64,000 nucleotides of DNA from the NCBI GenBank assembly GCA_030544215.1, contig JARZZO010000008.1:32155614-32219613 (forward strand). Direction: 5' to 3'. Source of the stretch: Zantedeschia hybrid cultivar. Taxonomy: Eukaryota > Streptophyta > Magnoliopsida > Alismatales > Araceae. The notes below the pieces were generated by a model. That model saw only the letters and a list, made by a program, of their open reading frames with translations. It ran no database searches and had not been told where the DNA came from. Positions 33,759 to 46,559 of the stretch are shown piece by piece. A program made the position numbers and the translations under genes. Position 1 is the first letter of the stretch. Each line of letters opens with the position of its first letter.

Positions 33759-35076
33759 TGTAGACACGCTAATTTTGACATCATTTCGAGTAAATTTCAT
33801 ATCATATAATAATGCCTCGAAATGGTCTGATAATTAATCATTAATTAATTTTTATTAATCTTTTTAAGTGTCGGGTTTAACAGATGTGTTTAAGTTAATC
33901 AATTGAATTGATTTTAGCTCAAATTTGAGTTAAAATATGAAGAATTCTAAAAGACGTCTACCCAAATGGACGCCATTTAGAGTTTATTTTTATTTTAACG
34001 TTTAAATTTGAATTTTAATTAATTAATTAATTAACTAAAAGGCGTCTGGTAATGTCGACGCGTTTTAAATTTCCTAAGCTGTTTTAACTTCTCTTCCGGA
34101 TGTTTATCCTTATCTTAATTAGTGTAAAAGACGTCTACACAAGTGGACGCGTTTTACCTAATAAAGATAAAGATAAGTTTTCCCGGATATTTATCCTTAT
34201 CTTAATTAATCTGAAAGGCGTCAGCCAAGGTGGACGCGTTTTAGATAATTACAGATAAAGATGAATTAATCAGTAATTATCTGTCGGTTAAGATAGATAA
34301 ATTCGGAGTTTTTCTATGTTAATCTCGAACGCAAGAAATGCCTATAAATACCTTGCATGTTGAAGAGAAAAGAAAAAAGAAAAGAAGAGAGTTGAGTTGA
34401 GTTGAGCCATAGCGTTATAGCGAGTTGAAGATCGAAGCAACAACGTCGTAACGCCGGAGCGCTGCCATTTCCAGAAGTCGGCGTCCCTTTCAAGATCTTC
34501 ATCCTTTCAAAGCTTCAACCGATTGGGCATAAGTTTTTCATTACTGCATTTGCATTTTTCATCTTCATTAGTTTCATTCTTCATATTCACTTCATGCAAA
34601 CACACACCACAGCATAATCTTTCAAAAACCTACTTGATCTAAGGGGTTTCAAAGCCATTAAACAAGTGAGTTTGCTGTTTTAAATATGCTTAACATCATG
34701 ATTAGTTCAGATACTACTTCTACTTAAATTCTCATCATAATTCTTCATTTTTTTTGTTTCTGTCTTTGCTGCACTCAACAACAACAAGAGATCAAAAGGG
34801 GAAACCAAGCATAACTTCTGAACGATCCTCAACCTCAAATTCCACAGCAAGAACAAAAAGCAAAGAAAGGGCTCTCTTTCTTCAGCCGGCTGAGGAAGGG
34901 GAACCAAGGACTCAATCTTCCGCGTTTGAAAGGTAAGCGATCATATCTCTTTTGAAACTTTTTAAGTTAAAAGTTTCTGGCGATCACTGCACTTTAGTTG
35001 CTGTTTTAATAGGTTAGTTTACACTAAACAACATAGATATTTCATGTTAATCACACGGTCATTCTAAGCACCTACA
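33759..35076 (+). repeat. 3' LTR of the Tat element (1318 bp)
   Basis: Collinear with the 5' LTR, 29 bp shorter because it lacks the tandem duplication. The four inverted motifs lie at 33948-33980, 34035-34069, 34124-34157 and 34210-34244. Its end CACCTACA is followed by the target duplication AGTGG. Confidence 0.95.
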
Positions 35077-35363
35077 AGTGGCATCACATTGTTGTTCAGA
35101 CCTAGCCTCAGCAGTAAAGTGTGTAGTAGCAGTAGAGGCGCAGCACGACCATATGGCTCTGGAGAGGGGATTGGCAGCTCAGGGACAGCATACGACAATT
35201 GGAAGACTGCAGCAGTAGCTCCTTCATCTGGTTCGGGATCATCTTTGCTCGGCTACAAATTTAGGAGCTTCTTCCCAGGCAGTAGTGGCAGCAGCGGCAA
35301 CAGCAGACCCAAGTAGATCCAACAGAGTCGGTCGGCGTCCAGCGCACAGCAGAAGGCAGCACA
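35077..35363 (+). pseudogene. Ty3/Gypsy gag, continuation after the Tat insertion
   Basis: Removing the Tat element and one AGTGG, the frame FDLRSLV (15290s) continues as ASHCCSDLASAVKCVVAVEA and ALERGLAAQGQH, the expected C-terminal Gag helix region. A TAG follows near 35214. It is cut at 35364 by a Copia LTR. Confidence 0.8.
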
Positions 35364-36549
35364 TGTTAGTATTAGGTGGCTTACAAGCCAATCGGATACT
35401 TTGTATTATTCAGTTATTAATAAAATGGCATAATTTCATTGTGTACTTAATTCGATCCTTGTTTATCGTCTCACGATGAAGTCCATGAACATGTGCAATG
35501 GTGTTCTGATTATGATGATATCATAATTACGAGATTGAAGACTTATAAACACATGTTCTTAATTGTTCTTAGTCAGAAGATGTTTGAGCTTTGACCTTGT
35601 TGGTAGATCTCTGAGCTTTGACCTTGACTAACGAATCCCTAACCATGGGTTATCAATAAGTCAAGTGATCGGGTTCAGGGAGATGCCCTTGAAGGTAATT
35701 ATGTGGTCAATACAGGATCATCTGCTCTCGATAATAAGAGAGAATGTTTCGGGAATGATGCGATGCGCTTAAGTCCCTGGCCAAGGTGAACTCTGTATCA
35801 GATAAGGAGTTATTTGATGTGGATTAGCTACATCAGACTCAAGTGAATCGACCGGCTGGGATTTAATGGTAAACCATACCCTATGTCGATTTACGAACAT
35901 TGCACGGATGAAGGATTATATCCGCACGGTAACCGATGATGGAAAGGTTCCAATAGTAGGTTGCGAAAACTCCAATGCCTTTTGGGATCACGCGGTATTG
36001 CTCGGCACCCAACGTGATCGGAAGTCCGTCCGAATTTATTATGGTACATTAAATTCGGCTGATTAATTAATATAAGGATATTAATTAATTAAGTGGGTTA
36101 GTAAAGAATTACTAGACTTAATGGGCCATTAAATGGACTGGTATTTACGCCTAGAGCATCACACACAAAAGGTTTTCAAGTCGATGGATATTTTGACAGA
36201 GTTTTAGATAAGTGTGGGTTTTTTCGAAAAATCGCGAAACCACTCATTATAAAAGCATCGCTACTAGGTCGGGGGCCAGCAACTCTAACCTAGCTGCCCC
36301 TCCTTCTCTCTCCTCTCTCTCTCCTGGGTGCCCCCCTCTATAGTCAGCCCCCTGAAGGCTCAGCCCCGACTCCCGCCTACTCTGCTTCCCGTTTGGCAGG
36401 AATTCTGAATCCGTATATCGCGGAGGATCACGTACAGCCAGACGGAATCTGCAGACACTGCACCGAATGAGGAAGCGAGGACGATCTATCGAGAGGAAGA
36501 CCATGTGGATACCACTAAAGGCCAATCACCTACACGGATTGCGGCAAGT
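35364..36549 (+). mobile_element. Copia LTR, plus orientation, 3' truncated
   Basis: Starts TGTTAGTATTAGGTGG and matches the other Copia LTRs of this family, with TATAAAAG at 36246-36253. Homology stops near GATTGCGGCA at about 36545, some 350 bp before a full-length end. Beyond it lies a kinase fragment. Confidence 0.8.
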
Positions 36550-36995
36550 AATATATGGCCAAATACCTTCTCTATCCTTGCCGCTGCGGAGCATCTCAAG
36601 TGTTGTACGCAACTGACCCCACCACATGGCTGGTGTCGGCTCCCCGTCTATGGGAGTGCATTTTGGCTAGGTCGAAGTCGCCCAGTGGCCTATTCATGGT
36701 TCCGTCTAGCAGCACGTTGTTGTCCTTTATGTCCCCTTGCATCACCCTCAACTCCCACCCCTCGTGCAGGTAGGACTGCCGCTACCATGTCTTTTAGTAC
36801 CCGTACCCTTGTGCCCACTCCAAAGGCTCCACATCGTCGCCAACAAAGAAGATCCAGTTGTCGAGGCTACCCTTCTCCATGAAGTCGTACAAGCGGACGA
36901 AGTTTCTCTCTTCCTTCTTCCGGCACCAACCCTTCAGCTAGGCTTCTTTCCTAGCACCACAATCACCATCGTCTTGTTTAGACACCCCTGGACAT
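36550..36995 (-). pseudogene. Fragment of an L-type lectin receptor kinase (kinase domain)
   Basis: The minus strand encodes GWCRKKEERNFVRLYDFME, GSLDNWIF, YLHEGWELRVMQGDIKDNN, GDFDLAKMHSH, then GADTSHVVGSVAY. This is the kinase middle of an L-type lectin receptor-like kinase. HRD has become QGD and DFG has become DFD, there are stops after YGY and near the activation loop, and frames shift at the 3' end. Both ends are cut. It lies between two Copia LTRs in opposite orientation. Host sequence captured or trapped; no activity possible. Confidence 0.75.
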
Positions 36996-37019
36996 AGTCG
37001 GCCCATGCCTAATAGTTCG

Positions 37020-38582
37020 TGTTGGGATCCGGGCAGGACGCAAAGAACGCAACGAAAATCAAAAATAAATTCCCGCCCGAAGCCTTCTAATCCGATTCGA
37101 AACGAAAAAACCGTAAACCAAAAATCGGGATGTAATCTTATTACCGTGCGCGGATTCGGATCTGCTTCCGTCTCGATTCCATCGAGGAGATGCCGCGAGC
37201 TGCATAAGCGTCCGGCCTTCAGCGGTATACACGTGACCCTTCGCGGTGATTTGTCCTTGCTCCCTCGTCCGTATCAGCTCGCTCGCTGAAGATCCGTCGC
37301 CGCAACAATGTTCGAAAAACCCGCGGACGAGAATTCCCGACTTTCGTGAATCGCACGCAGCGAAAACGGAGACTGTTCCGGCACCTTGAACGGAGCGCCT
37401 AGAGAGGGAGAAGAGAGAAAGGGGGGACGACCAGCATGGGTAAATCCGAAGCTTGGCCGAGGGTTTCTCAAAAACGTGTATATATTAAGTCGGCGTGACT
37501 TTTCACAAAAGTCCCCGAATTAATATAAACCTCACTTAAATACCACCGACTGAGAATCTTATTGCGTGTGACCCTCTAGGCCCATTAACCAATCCGGTTT
37601 TCAGTCCGTTAAGTCCAATAACTAGTTATTGACTTATTGTAATTAATTAATATCAAGATATTAACTAATTACTTAACCGAATTGACATCTCATGTAAATT
37701 CAAGTTGTGTGCCAAGCAACACTGCATGATCCCGGAAGGTAATGGAGTTCAGCAACCCACTCATAAAACCTGTCCGTCCACTGTTACCGTGTGGCTATAA
37801 TCCTTTGTTCTATAATGCTCTCGAGTTAACCTACGGTATCGTCAACTGTCAAATCCTAGATGGTCAACTCACTTGAATCAGGATCCGTTGTACAATATCC
37901 GAAAACATCTTTTCTGATATTGTTTCTGCTCTGGACAGAGACTCCTGCAGATCTATTCTAGAGCATTCTCTCTCCAGTTACCTGAGAGCGAACGATCCTT
38001 TATTGAACATATAATCACCTTCGAAGGTCTTCCACTGGACCCGATCCTTGACTATTAGAGATCCCGTGGATAGGGATTCGTAGGTCAAAGTCAAAGTCCA
38101 GAAGTCCACCGACAAGCTGTCTTTGGCGTCTCAAGTCCAAGGATCAACCACGCAACTGTGACGATGAATCAAGCCAGTTGACAGTCAAGTAAATTACCAT
38201 TCGACGATTCAAGTCGGATCAGTTCAGTGAACTCATTCCCCAATGAGCACCTATAGGTTTACCATTGTGTCTCCACACAAGTAACTAACGAGATCAGTCA
38301 CCCTCATCATATGAGCTGGAATAACCTGTACTAGTTTTACCGGATGTTTGATGTCCTTCTCAAACATCCTATGACTAAGAACAATTAAGAATATGTGTTT
38401 ATAAGTCATCAGTATCATTATTATGATCTCATCATAATTTGATAACTATTGCATACATTCATGGACTTCATTATGCGCAATTACAAATATGCCAATCTAC
38501 ATAATGAATTTAATGTCATTTATTAGTGAACCAGATTGAAATAAGTGCCTTATGATTGGTTTAGAGGACACCTATTCCATCA
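37020..38582 (-). mobile_element. Copia LTR, minus orientation (about 1563 bp)
   Basis: The minus strand starts TGATGGAATAG at 38582 and ends CCCAACA at 37020. Full length for this family but a more diverged member. No primer-binding site follows its end, no polypurine tract precedes it and its flanks (AGTTC, GTTTA) do not match, so it is a solo or rearranged LTR. Confidence 0.75.
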
Positions 38583-39289
38583 GTTTAGGCATGCATGCCC
38601 ATGTTGCTATCCTAGCACTTCCTAGGGCAGTGGAGAAGTGAGGCCAAGCAGGTTAGGGCCTTTCCTATTGTGTAGACCCCATCAAGTGAAGTTGCAGCTA
38701 GCCAAATTTGATCCCACTCAGTTGGTGGGGAGTTGTAGTACTTAAGATGACTATGTGATCATATTTCAAAAAGATGGCATATTTAATGCTAATGTTGTGG
38801 TGTGGACTTTACGATCAGCCAATACGTTCAAAGGGTCTCGATTAGGGTTGCAAATGAATACTGATTATCTGACTCATTTCCGTTTCTACTAATAGGTAAA
38901 GATTCTATTGAGAAACACCTTTAAGTTACTGAAAATAGAAATGAATCTTCGATAATTATTAAAATAAAAAATGGAAATAGTTGTTTCCACATTTGCTAAC
39001 TCATTTTCGTTTCTAAATTTTTAATGAATTATTAGATTGTTTTGTTATTGTGATGTTTGATTAGTTGCAATAGTGGTGTATAATATATTACTTGCGGCAG
39101 TGGTTTTTGCAGCAATCTGGTGGACAAGGTTAAACATGATCGTTATGTATCTGTACCTTTGTTCTTACCTTACATATCACAACAAAACTTTATAAAATAA
39201 TTGCCACATTTCAATATAACTTCATCTTAGGTGTTGTTGTCTTCTTGTAAAGTACTACAATTCTCAGATGATCCTTCTTCTGAATTGGC
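38583..39289. other. Unassigned AT-rich spacer
   Basis: No coding sequence, no clear repeat border. The last 50 bases run into the decayed Copia gag. Confidence 0.4.
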
Positions 39290-42200
39290 ATTAGCTGCCC
39301 CTGAGGCAAAAATGATTGCATATGAGGAATGAGAGGTCCACTCTGGTACAATGTTATATGCTTGCCTCTATGAGCAATGAGTTGCAAAAGCAGCATGAGA
39401 ACATAGATGCCAAGGCTATTTTGCTCCATTTGCATGAGCTATTTGAGAAACAAACCAGGGTAGAAAGATATAAGATATCTAAATCCCTGTTTAGAGCTCA
39501 GATGGCAGAGGGATCTTTAATGTAGACTCATGTGCTGAGGATGATTGAGTGGATTCATATATTAAAAGCCATTGGGGTTCCTTTACCTAAGGAGATGCAC
39601 ACTGACCTCGTCCTTGCCTCACTCCCTACATCACATCACCATTCATTGTTAACTTCAACATGACAAGATAGAGGCTTCCTTGGCTGAGCTTCTTAATATG
39701 TTGAAAATTGCATAAGGCAACCTTGTAAAGTAAAAGCCCAATGTCCTCTTTGTTGGTGAGACCAATAAAAGGAGAAAAGCAATATCTACCTCTAAGAAAG
39801 GTAAAAGCAAGAAGCAAAATAAGCCAAAGCCTGTGCTAAAGAAGGACAATGACAAAGGAGTAGAAAAGGGCAACCGCTTCTACTGCATGCAGAACAGCCA
39901 TTGAAAGAGGAATTAAAAGGAGTACCTTAGTGATAAAGCTCAAGAAAAAGTGAAGTAATCAGAAGCTTCAGGTATTTATATGATAGATATCAACTTGTCT
40001 GTAAGAGATCCTATATCTTGAGTATTAGATACTAAACGTGCTTCTCATATCTGCCATGACGTGCAAATGCTGACAAGGAGGCGCAAGCTGAGAAAAGGGG
40101 AAGTGGATATGAGACTTGAGAATAGTGCAAAGGTTGCACAGTGAACCTCAAGCTTCCATCAGGAGACATCTTATCATTATATTATTATTATTATGTACCT
40201 AGCATAATAAAGAACATCATTTATATTTCTTGTTTGGACAAGATTGGGTATAGATTGACTATTGAGATCAAAGGTTGTTCAATTTATTATAGTAATAAAT
40301 TAATTACTTCGGCACATTTAGTCACTGGTCTATATCTTTTAGATATTTCTTATTATAGTCTCCATATTGATAATGCTCTTAATAAGAGTAAGAATAGTGT
40401 GAACTAAGCCTACATGTGGCATTCTAGACTTAGATACATTGGTGAAAGTAGGCAACAAAAGTTGCACAAATATGGTTATTTAAATATATTTGATTATGAA
40501 TCGTTTGCAATATGTGAGTCTTGCCTTATGGGAAAAATAGCAAAATCTCCATTTATTAGACATGGAGAACGCTTCAAGGACATATTGAAACTAATACATT
40601 CGGATGTATGTGGTCCTACGTCCACCTAAGCCAAATGTGGCTTCTCATATTTCATCATGTTCACCGATGACTTCTCGAGATTTGACTATGTGTAGTTAAT
40701 GAAGTACAAGTCGGAAGCATTTGAAAAGTTCTTAAGGAGTTTAAAAATAAAGTTGAGAAACATACATGAAAGAATATTAAAAATCTTCGATCTGATTGGG
40801 GAGGAGAATACTTGAGTACTAGTTTCACACAATTCTTAAAAGATACTAGTATCCTCTCTTAGCTGTCTCTCCAAATACACCACAGATGAATGATGTATCA
40901 GAAAGGAGGAATTGCACCTTGTTAGACATAGTACGATCTATGATGAGCTTTTCATATTTACCAGTGTCTCTCTGGGGGTATGCTCTAGAATCCGCAGCAT
41001 ACCTACTGAATAGAGTACCCAGCAAGTCTGTGACCTCTACTCCATATAAGATATGGAAAGACAAAAAATCAGAATTTAAATATGTTAAATTCTGAGGTTG
41101 TCCTGTTATTGTAAATTGGCATGATACGAACAAACTGGAATCTAGAACTGATAGATGTAGATTTGTGAGATATCCAAAAGAGATGTTTGGATACAATTTT
41201 TATCATCCTGGTGAACAAAAGATGTTTGTAGTCAAGAAAGCTGACTTCCTAGAAGAGGATCCCTTCTCCAGGAGGACAGTGGGAGTAAAATAGTACTGGA
41301 AGAGGTTCCATATCCTCAAACAACTGTAATATCATCAAGTGAACTATTAGTTCCTAAACCTATTCTGGTACACACGGATGAGCCTAGTAGATTTGGTAGA
41401 GTACCTAGACTACCCGAACGATATATGGGACATATCGCAGAAGATGAGTTTAAGGTAAAATATAAAGAGCATAATGATCCTAAATCTTACCAAGAGGTCA
41501 TTGAAGGCCTAGAAGTTTGGAAATAGTGAGAAGCCATGAACTTTGAAATCCAGTCTATGTACACTAACCAAGTTTGAAACTTAGAAGACTTGTGAAAGGG
41601 TATTGTACCCATTGGGTGCAAGTGGATCTTTAAGAGTAAGATCGGTGAAGATGGAAGGATCGACACTTATAAGGGTAAGATTAGTGGCAAAAGGATATCG
41701 TCAAAGACAAGCAATTGACTATGACGAGACTTTCTCACTAGTTTCTATGATAAAATTGATCATAGTTCTTCTCGGCATAACAGCATACAACGATTATGAG
41801 ATCTGATAGATAGATGTGAAGACTGCTTTCCTCAATGATAGCCTTGAGGAAGAGGTGTCTATAATGTTACCCGAAGGTTTCACATCCAAAGAGTTTCCAG
41901 TTAAAGTGTGCAAGCTTCAGATGTCTATTTATAGACTAAATCATTAAGAATGAAGATGAGACTTATGTGTACAAGAAGACCAGTGGGAGTGCAGTCACGT
42001 TCTTAGTTCTTTACGTAGATGACATTATACTAATTGAGAATGATGTACCTATGTTATCATCAGTAAAGGTGTGGCTGTCGAAGAACTTCTCCATAAAGGA
42101 TTTGAGAGAAGCATCCTACGTATTGGGATACGAATCTGTAGAGATAGATCGAAGAGGATGCTTGGGATGACCCAATCTATGTATATAGATACCATCGTCA

Positions 42201-42986
42201 AAATGTTTGACATGAAAAATTTTAAGAGAGGTCTCATAACAATGAGACATAGGATTTATTTCTCATCTTAAAACTCCCAAAGAGAGGGCATTTTTGGATA
42301 GAGTACTATATGCCTCTGTTATAGGATCTATCATATATGCAATGCCATGTACAAGGCCTTATGTTACATATGCTTTAAGTGTTACGAGCATATTTTAGGC
42401 TGATCTAGGCAAAGAGCACTAAAAGATAATAAAATGTATCATTAGGTACTTGAGAAGAACTAAGGATATGTTTCTAGTCTATGGATGAGGTGAATTGAGA
42501 CTGCAAGGCTTTACTGACTCGAGTTTTGAGTCAGACCCAGATGATAGTTAGTTTACATTTGATTTTGTGCTCACTCTAAATAGAGGCACAGTGTGCTAGA
42601 AGAATTCCAAACAGGAAACTACTGCAAATTCAACAACGGAAGCTGAGTACATTGCTATAGCTAAAGCCACCAAGAAAGTGGTGCGGTTGAAGAAGTTCAT
42701 CACTGACCTTGATGTAGTTCCCAGTATCTCTGATCCTGTTCCATTGTTGGGTGACAACAATAGGGCAATTGTTCAAACGAAAGAGTCGCGATCTTATGAG
42801 AAATCGAAGCATATTCTGAAGCGCTTTCATCTTATCAAAGAGATCATTTCTAGAGGAGGTATAGTAGTGGAAACAGTTTCATCCGCCAACAATGTAGCAG
42901 ATCTACTAACAAAGCCATTGTCTCAAATTGTGTTTGAGCGTTATCTAGAGGCTATAGGTATTTTACATAAAGGTGATTGTCTTTAG
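39290..42986 (+). pseudogene. Heavily decayed Ty1/Copia gag-pol, 5' truncated
   Basis: Same family as the minus-strand copy at 2572-5843, with many stops and frame changes. Recognisable blocks: Gag QCYMLASMSNELQKQHENID (39350-39530), a degraded zinc knuckle (39860-39920), the protease region (about 40020), GAG-pre-integrase MWHSRLRYIGES (40414), integrase IHSDVCGPTST and RRNCTLLDIV (40590-41280), RT with VSMIKLI and YVDDI (41600-42200), and RNase H with KHILKRFHLIKE and ADLLTKPLS (42640-42985). Unlike the minus copy it keeps the RNase H end and polypurine tract. The 5' end, leader and 5' LTR are missing. Confidence 0.88.
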
Positions 42987-42988
42987 TC

Positions 42989-43000
42989 CAAGTGGGAGAT
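42989..43000 (+). other. Polypurine tract of the plus-strand Copia
   Basis: AAGTGGGAGAT immediately before the LTR start TGTTAG at 43001, the usual plus-strand primer site of Copia elements. Confidence 0.8.
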
Positions 43001-44555
43001 TGTTAGTCTTAGGTGGCCTATAAGCTATTCTAACTTTGCATAATCTCGTTCATTTGTTAATAAACTGACATTATTTCATTATGTGTAATTCGTTTTATTA
43101 TCGTTTCATAACGAAGTCCGTGAATATATGCAATAGTGATAAGATTATGATGAGATCATATTAATGAGAGTGATCACTTATACACATATATTCTTAATTG
43201 TTCTTAGTCGGAGGATGTCTGAGAATGACATCAGATATCTAGTTAGACTAGTACAGATTACTCCTGCTCATATGATGAGGGTGACTGATCTCATAGTCAC
43301 TTGTGTAGAGACACTAAAGCAAATCTGTAGGTGCCCAATAGAAAATGAGTCCACTGAACCGATCCAACTGAATTGCTAGATGGTAATGTACCTAACTGTC
43401 AACTAGCTTAATTCAATTGTCGCAGTCGCGTGGATGGTCCTCGAACCTGAGAAACCAAGGACACTTAACGATGGACTTCTGTACTTTGACTTTGATTTAC
43501 TAATCTCTATTCAAGGCATTCTAAACAGCCAATGATCGGGTACAATGGAATACTGTCGAAGGGAATTGAGCATTCAATAAGGGATCATTTGCTTTTAGTA
43601 TTCAGAGAGAGAATGCTCTAGGTAGGATGCGTAGGAGTCTCTGGCCAGGGCGGACAATAATATCAGGAGAGGAGTTTTCTGATATTATACAGCAACATCC
43701 AATCCAAATAAGTTGATCTATTAGGGTTTGATAGTTTACCATATTCTGAGTTGACTCAAGAGCATTACGCGAATGGAGGATTAAATCCACACAGTAACTA
43801 TAGGCAGAAAGATTCCAAAAGTCGGTTGCTTAACCCCAATACCTTATGGGTTCACGCGGTGTTGCTTCACATCCAACATGATCGGAGGCCCGACCGAATT
43901 ATATGTGCGACATTAATTTGGTTGGTTAATTAATTAATATGAGATATTAATTAATTAATTAAGTCAGTAAGAATTTATTGGACTTATTAGACCATTAACT
44001 TGACTGATACTTGGGCCTAGAGGATCACACACAAAAGATTCTCAAGATGATAGATTAAAAGTGTATTTTATACATTTTTTGGGGTTTTGTGAAAAATCGC
44101 ATGAGTATAAAACATAGCGAGAGGGCTGAGCAGGCCAGGCATCTACTCAGCCCTAGCTACCCCCCTCCTCTCTCCCACTCTCTCTGGCACCCCTAGTCGG
44201 CCCCCATTTGTGGGCTATGCTTTGTCGACTTCTTCGACTCTCGTAAGATGAGAACTGGCCGCATGTTGTACTGATCGTCATGGCAAATGGTGCTTCTTCG
44301 AGCGCTGCGACGAATGAGAAACGTAAGAAAATCCATCACGAAGAGAATCACGTGGACTCCACTAGAAGCCGGGTATACGTACGGCTGACAGCGTCACATC
44401 GACGGAACCATTCGAACGTGGATTTGAATCTACACAAGGTGATGTATGATCACTATTTTTCTAGTTTTGTTCTTTGAAACGGACAAGGATCGTTTTTATT
44501 TAATTTTATTTTAATTATGTTACAACTGCGATCCCAAGAAACGAGAACCTAATAG
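43001..44555 (+). mobile_element. Copia 3' LTR, plus orientation
   Basis: Begins TGTTAGTCTTAGGTGG and ends near CCTAATA (a changed CTAACA). About 1555 bp, full family length, following the polypurine tract of the decayed gag-pol. Confidence 0.85.
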
Positions 44556-46379
44556 TGCGCACATAAGTGGAACTCCCCTACTGCCCTTGGTCAGTCAAAT
44601 CACAAAGAAGTCCGAGGTTCGAACATCTAAACCTTATCTATGAGACAGAGCCTAAGGCTCTAACCTGGCCCTATCTATGAGCTAAAACCCCTGCCCCCTT
44701 CCCTAAGGATAGATCTATAAGTGGATATTAAATGCTAGTCAATCATTCAAGTTTAAGAACATAAGCCAATCATATCAAATAATCACATGAAAAAAGCATG
44801 ATATAAGAATATAGAGTTGTAAGTGACAAATGGTTCAAATAATTTTCATTAGATTAATTATAAATATTATGTATGAATCTCAAGTCAAAATGCATCTACC
44901 AGTGGTCAAAATTGCTCAAAACAGTGCGTTTTCACTATTCTGGGTCCAAATGGTCGACCGGACTAGTAAGACGATCGACCGTTTGGCCAAACGAAGGTCA
45001 AATATAAGCTTTGGCAAAAATGGTCGATCATTTTAATCGAAACGGTTGACTGTTTCTGTCAGCACAGCATAACTAACAGAAAATGTCAGTGAACTACACT
45101 ATGCACCTACACTTCGGAGGACCATAACTCATAATCCACACATCAAAACTAAGATTCTTTTTTTTTTTTTTTTTTGTGTATGAGATCTAACTTAATAAGG
45201 TATAACATATCTAAAAATCAAGTCAATTGGACTATTGTACAACCTATAGTGTTCAAAATATTAACTGATTATCCTATTTTAAGAGACAACATCACACCTA
45301 TGAAGATGGATTCGAATCTCACTCAAACTAGGGTCAAATATCACGAAATTTTAACTGAAGCTACTAGACATATAGAACTTAGAATCTGAAAACGTGCATG
45401 CCATGTCAATTACTACATTGATCATAAATAGCATGACAAATAAAGCCAAATATCTAATTCTCGAACTGCACACTAGGAAGTATGAATAACACAGGATTTC
45501 ATATCCCAAATCTCATAGAAATTAGAAACTAAGAGCATGGTCTAATAAGAACCACATAAAATATCAATTGTACCACATTCAATCCAATCCAAGATCATAG
45601 AACCAACATGCACACAAGGATCAAGGAAATCACTTTATGGCATCACGCTACCTCTCACTTGACCTCCTCCAACCTAAAAGGTCTTTTAAAATACCAATCC
45701 AAGCTCCAAGAGAGGTAGAAGAGGAATAATTCCTAGTTCTACTCTACGAGTCCAACCTTCCTAGACTGAATCCACACCAGAAGAGGCTTCAAGAACAACT
45801 CTTGAAAGCTCCTAAGCCTACTAATTCAACATGCAAGCCTCCAAGAGTCCTCCACACTCACATGCAAGTCATGGATCCCTCCCAAAGCTCTAAGATGGTG
45901 AGAGAGGAAAATGGAAAAGAATGGAAGGGGTAGAAGAAGAGTGGGGGTCTGATCTAACACATGCCCTCCATATAAAACATTAAAAAATTACAATTAAGTC
46001 TCTCTCTTGGTCAAATTAACCCCTCCATCCACATATACACCTAATAGGCAATCCAAAATTCATCTAAATGAGCCCAATAACATTACAATGGGTCCAGTCT
46101 CTAGTCCAATAATCAAAATCATATTAAACCAATTAATGATCTAATCTAAAGCATCTCTATTTGAATTAATATAGTAAAAGATGAAATTTAATTCAATCTT
46201 ACTTAAATCACATCTAGACCATTAGATTAAACACAAATCACCAAATATTCATCACAAAATCTATTTAACTCAAAATAAATGATATTAAAAGAATTTAAGT
46301 CAGTTCAAACTCAGTCAAACTTGGTAAAAGTCGATAAATCTATTTAAAAATCATGAACCGAAGGGTTAGGATATTACAT
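44556..46379 (-). mobile_element. Probable old LTR-like sequence
   Basis: Reading the minus strand from 46379 gives TGTAATATCCTAACCC, a plausible LTR start, then about 400 bp later a TATA-like TTTATATGG and a pyrimidine-rich transcribed-type region (45640-45960). I cannot fix the other border, a primer-binding site or a target duplication. No coding sequence. Confidence 0.35.
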
Positions 46380-46559
46380 AGTTCATCACTATCAAAACTA
46401 GAGTAAATAGCCACAAAATAAACAAATTTCATATATATAATTGAAGTCCATATAAGGTTCAATAGAGTAGTCTAAATTGATTACTACTTAGTCAAATAAT
46501 CAATTATCTAAAACAAAGCTTAATCGAAATGTAATAGTTCTCAGAAAATTAACAAACTG

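Larger units (their letters stand above)
15310..35076 (+). mobile_element. Complete Tat-type (Ogre-like) Ty3/Gypsy retrotransposon, 19.8 kb
   Basis: Both LTRs are present (15310-16656 and 33759-35076), with TGTAG/CTACA termini and a perfect 5-bp target duplication AGTGG (15305-15309 and 35077-35081). The internal order is leader, gag-pro with G-patch, RT, RNase H, additional RNase H (aRH) and integrase on the plus strand, then an AT-rich repeat and two antisense genes before the 3' LTR. The extra aRH before integrase is the hallmark of the Tat lineage. The LTRs differ by about a dozen substitutions by eye plus one 29-bp tandem duplication, so the insertion is recent. Stops in gag and pol make it non-autonomous. 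Confidence 0.95.

Noticed and set aside
35364..38582. A complete Copia element with the kinase fragment as cargo
   Set aside because: The two LTRs are in opposite orientation, lack primer-binding site and polypurine tract next to the fragment, and have no matching target duplication.
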